Source: Rhynochetos jubatus (taxonomy: Eukaryota; Chordata; Aves; Eurypygiformes; Rhynochetidae). From it: 64,000 nt of DNA. Of this stretch, positions 60,431 through 64,000 are shown one piece after another; the first letter of the stretch is position 1, and every line of letters starts with the position of its first letter. The notes beneath the pieces are model-generated. The model did not search any database. It saw nothing but the letters and a program-made list of their open reading frames with translations, and was not told the origin of the DNA. The DNA is taken from NCBI GenBank assembly GCA_027574665.1, contig CM050650.1, positions 99,545,086 through 99,609,085 of the forward strand. Reading direction: 5' to 3'. A program made the translations under genes and the position numbers.

Positions 60431-61982
60431 CTGGCAAATTTTTCCATTTTCATAAATAATTATTTATTTCTACTGGTTTTCTTCTCCCCGTGAACCTGTT
60501 ATTAACCACAAGAGGACTACAAGATGATAATTTACCTTCATAAATTGTATTCAATGACCCTGAAGTAGAAAACATTTTGAAAACATAAGTATACTTCATA
60601 AAATTTAAGGAAAATGTAATAGATATGTGTTGTGTACTTTCCCTCTACAAAAAACATGATGATTATTTTCTATTATGTGCATTTACATCTGCTACCCCTA
60701 TTACATCCAACTACAAAGCATACAGAATAACGTTACCAGTCCAGTGTTTTGAAATCCTCTGTAGACCCCATAAAAGCCTGGTACCATATTTGGCACCTTC
60801 CATGTCTCCTGGATTGTTTTCATCTGGAGGTTACATATTTTAATTATTAGCCTAACAATTTAGTATTTGAATTCCTTTAGTACATGTTATGAGTATCACC
60901 TGGTCTCGGAAAACTTTTGGGACTGTTTTGTCTAAATGGCAAATACTGCTATGCTCATTTCTGTATCATTTGTATTTATGAAGTACTAGGCATGACCTTG
61001 TTAACGTCCCTGGTTTTTACCCTTTTCCTTCCTTTCTCTAGAATATCATGATCATGTGCTGGCTGCTAAAGTGGTCTCCAGCCTTTACTGGCCCCTGAAT
61101 TCTTCCAGGGAACTGTCTGACAGAGAGTTAGGGCCTGTGCCAGTGTCCAATATAAGTAGGCATAACTTCTACATCCTACTACTGAGTATCTTCCTTCCGT
61201 TCAAAAACCTGTCTTCCAACATATGCATTTAAAACAACCATTCCAGGTCATCTAGTTACTATTCCAGGTTTCAAGCCTTTGCACAGAAGTATTCATACAT
61301 ATGATATTGTTTCAGTGGGTTTTTATTTGGTGACCTGTTTAAATGAGACCTTATTCATTCAGTCTTTTTTTTTTTTTTTTGCTGTCACTTGTTTGACGTT
61401 TGTTTGGTTTGCCCTATATACTATACTCCATGTAAGTACAGCATTCTGTGACTTCACCATCAGGTGAATCATCTTAAATGGCATACTTTTCAGCACATTG
61501 GCTTTCAGATCATTAGTTTAAAAACTTCCCCACAGCTATTTTAATCTTAAGTTTATTCAACAGATTTTCCTTGGATAGATTACCTCCTCTGTGTCAGCTC
61601 AATTTTTTTCTTAAAGTTTCCCCCATTCCTAATTAACTGACTCTGCTCTTCTTTATGCCACTTCTCAGATAGATATTGACACTCTGCACTCTAGCCCCGT
61701 GTATGGTACAGAGAACATTTCTCAGTACATCTTTACTCAAAGATTTTATGTCATCTGTTGCTACTATTCTACAATATGACCTCTTGAGATTTCCATTTTT
61801 ACGTTGTCATCAGAAAACAAGACAGAAGTATTTTGCTATGAGAATGGTTCATAAAGCATCAGAATTCTTTGTATCCATGTCTTTGTCCACTCTTTGCCAT
61901 TTTGTATCTTAAGGTGGGATTTCATATTCTGCTTATGCACTCACATTTTCATGTGGCATTTAAAGACTTTGCTGCTGTCTAG

Positions 61983-62698
61983 TGTGCTGGTTTTAGTTGG
62001 GAAGGAGTTAACTTTCTTCGCAGAAGTGAGCATGAGGCTATGTTTTGGATGTGTGTTGAGAAGAGTACTGGTAACACTGGTGTTCTTGGCTGTTCCTAAG
62101 GAATGTTTGTACCAAGTCAAGGACTTTTTCAGCTTCTGATACTGCACCTGCATTCCCAACTTCTTTGCTCCAAGAAGCTGGGAGTGGACACTGTCCTGAC
62201 AGCTGATCCAAACTGACCAAAGGGGTATTTAATTCCATAAAACATCATGCTCACTATATAAGTTGGGGATGGGCTGGGGGTCATGTTGGTTGGTTGTTTT
62301 CTCATTTGTGCTCTCGCCCATGGCGCTCGGTCTGACTGCTGCAATCTCTCTCGGGCTCTCAGGCTCTGGCTCTCTGGCTCAGACTCTCACTACTCAGGAC
62401 TTGGCTCAGTATTGGTTGTATAAAATCAAATTGTATAATTTGTTTTATTTTCTATTATATTATTTCCATACATATTAGTAGTAGTTGTATTATTATTTTA
62501 ATTTCATATTATTTGCAGTAATACTAGCATCATTAGTATCACTATTTTATTCATTTATATTCAATTATTAAATTGTTCTTATCTCGGCCCATGAGTTTCT
62601 TTGTCTTTTCCTCTGACTCTCTTCCTCCACTGGACAAAGGGGAAAGCGAGCGAGCAGCTGTGTGGTGCTTAGTTGCTGGCTGGGATTAAACCACAACA
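61983..62698 (+). mobile_element. Solo LTR of avian endogenous retrovirus (copy 3)
   Basis: Begins tgtgctggttttagttgg and ends ggattaaaccacaaca. A perfect 5-bp target duplication, tctag, flanks it at 61978-61982 and 62699-62703. TATA-like ctatataag is near 62254, with an attattaaattg poly-A region near 62560. A CTCT/GGCTCT-rich stretch at 62340-62395 follows the TATA region. There is no internal viral sequence. Confidence 0.94.
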
Positions 62699-64000
62699 TC
62701 TAGATAGTTTATTCCATACCTACTCTGTGTTTTCTTATCCTAATAAAATATTTCATTTAGGTAGCAGGGAAGATCTTACTTTCCTCTTGTTCTTAATGAA
62801 CCGCTGCATGAACATTTTTCTCAATCATTCAATGAAATGCTATACACTCCTTTGCACTGCAACTTGCAGAAGTTTGCAGCAATTTCCCTAATTCTTCTAA
62901 GGCTTCTTGTGATAGAAAATCATGCTTTCTGCATCAGAAATTGAAGATATAACAAGATTTCTCAAGAAAACAAAAAATTTCTTATACATTTTGATCTGAC
63001 CCCTCTTGGACAGAATACTAATCTTTGAGACTATGGGGGGTGCAAGGGCACTGTTGTGCCAGCATAGACTGCACCAATTTGTTTTTATTCTGTAGTTTGC
63101 TACTGCATCTGTATAATCTCTATGTACTAAGGAGATTGTTAGTGAGAATTCTAAAACTGAACACCAAATCAGTGAAGAGCTTGATTGTTCAGGCTCTGAG
63201 ATGATGCTGGGCCAAAAATAAATAACAGTAATTGTCTCTGCTACAGGATCACTAAAGCTAGAACCTTTAGTGGTCTTGTCCAGCTGCCCAAATATTGAAT
63301 ATTGTGTTCTGCATTCATCTCTTACTGCCAATTTCAAATTTCAGTAACACTTACATTGCCTGGCTGCAGATGAAAGAATATTGTCAGCGTTATTCATTAT
63401 CCAGTGTCCTATTAGACAGTGGCTGGCTCAGGCATTTACTCTGTTAAACACCGTAAACCAATAATTCAACTTGCAAAAGAAGAAAATCTAATAAAATAAT
63501 CCCCAAAATACCAAAAGGCAAAGGAAATGTTAAAAAACCTAGATACGGATTAACCTTGTGCTGCAGAAATTAGCCTAGCCTGAATATCAGATGAATCTTT
63601 TAGTGAATTAAACCCGTATTTCTGTACCTCAGTCAAGTCATCTTGCATTTTATGAGTCAAATCTATCTTCAGTTCTCATGTCTGAGAATACCAGTCCTTA
63701 TGGTTAAGGACAGATTTTTCCCTTCCCTTTGCCACTTGACAGCTTTTGAGTCCTGGATAATTATATTTCTGTCTACTATTAAAATATTTTTGTAGCTGTG
63801 ACTTAAAATAAAGACGTGTGTGGACCTTGCAGGATGAGCCTATTATCTATGGAAGGGAGGAGGAAGAAGTAGTTTAAGGATCGTCTCTGCTACCAGCGAA
63901 GGCAATTGTGGAAGGATCAGACCTGTGACCAGGCATATACAAACTTACCCACTGATTGTCCATCACCCTATTAGTTGGCAGGACCAGGAATGGGCTCAGA

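Larger units (their letters stand above)
54371..64000. other. Upstream flank of HCRTR2, intergenic
   Basis: AT-rich DNA with no recognised exon. Holds the CCCCA repeat, a TG repeat (59388-59411), an old LINE remnant (59815-60430) and a solo LTR (61983-62698). The next human gene upstream, FAM83B, is not visible. Confidence 0.75.

Noticed and set aside
1..64000. tRNA, rRNA, CRISPR or bacterial operon features
   Set aside because: Nothing with cloverleaf boxes, spaced direct repeats or operon structure was seen; the sequence is vertebrate.

Overview
The window is vertebrate nuclear DNA, almost certainly from a bird. Evidence: two vertebrate receptor genes split by GT-AG introns, CpG-island promoters in AT-rich surroundings, several CR1 LINE pieces (including one with long readable reverse-transcriptase ORFs), and three solo LTRs of one avian-type endogenous retrovirus family. 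The species cannot be named from the sequence. No tRNA, rRNA, CRISPR array or prokaryotic feature was seen.

Both genes are on the minus strand, so they read right to left. (1) HCRTR2, the orexin type 2 receptor, is complete: seven coding exons from the start codon at 53945 to the stop at 19068. They total 1338 nt and 445 residues, every junction keeps the reading frame, and exon sizes and intron phases match what I recall of the human gene. (2) The first four coding exons of GFRAL, the GDF15 receptor (GDNF-receptor-alpha-like), run from the start codon at 12195 to 234; the rest lies beyond the left edge. The order and orientation HCRTR2 then GFRAL match the human 6p12 neighbourhood (FAM83B-HCRTR2-GFRAL-HMGCLL1), which supports both calls. 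The products act in separate neural circuits (hypothalamic arousal and feeding; hindbrain aversion and anorexia), and nothing here suggests shared regulation.

Layout: 1-12195 GFRAL 5' half with long introns; 11.85-12.4 kb CpG island over GFRAL exon 1; 12.2-19.07 kb intergenic plus HCRTR2 3' UTR; 19.07-53.95 kb HCRTR2, with a 16.2-kb intron 1 holding a large CR1 copy and a solo LTR; 52.5-54.4 kb CpG island over HCRTR2 exon 1; 54.4-64 kb upstream AT-rich DNA with an old LINE and another solo LTR.

Most noteworthy: GFRAL exon 4 encodes a ten-cysteine domain plus an aspartate-rich tail in a frame-neutral (1-1) exon. It looks like GFR-alpha domain 1 rather than human GFRAL D2, so this bird gene may carry a domain that mammals lack. 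Just upstream of the HCRTR2 start codon there is also a near-perfect 32-bp inverted repeat with a 9-nt loop.
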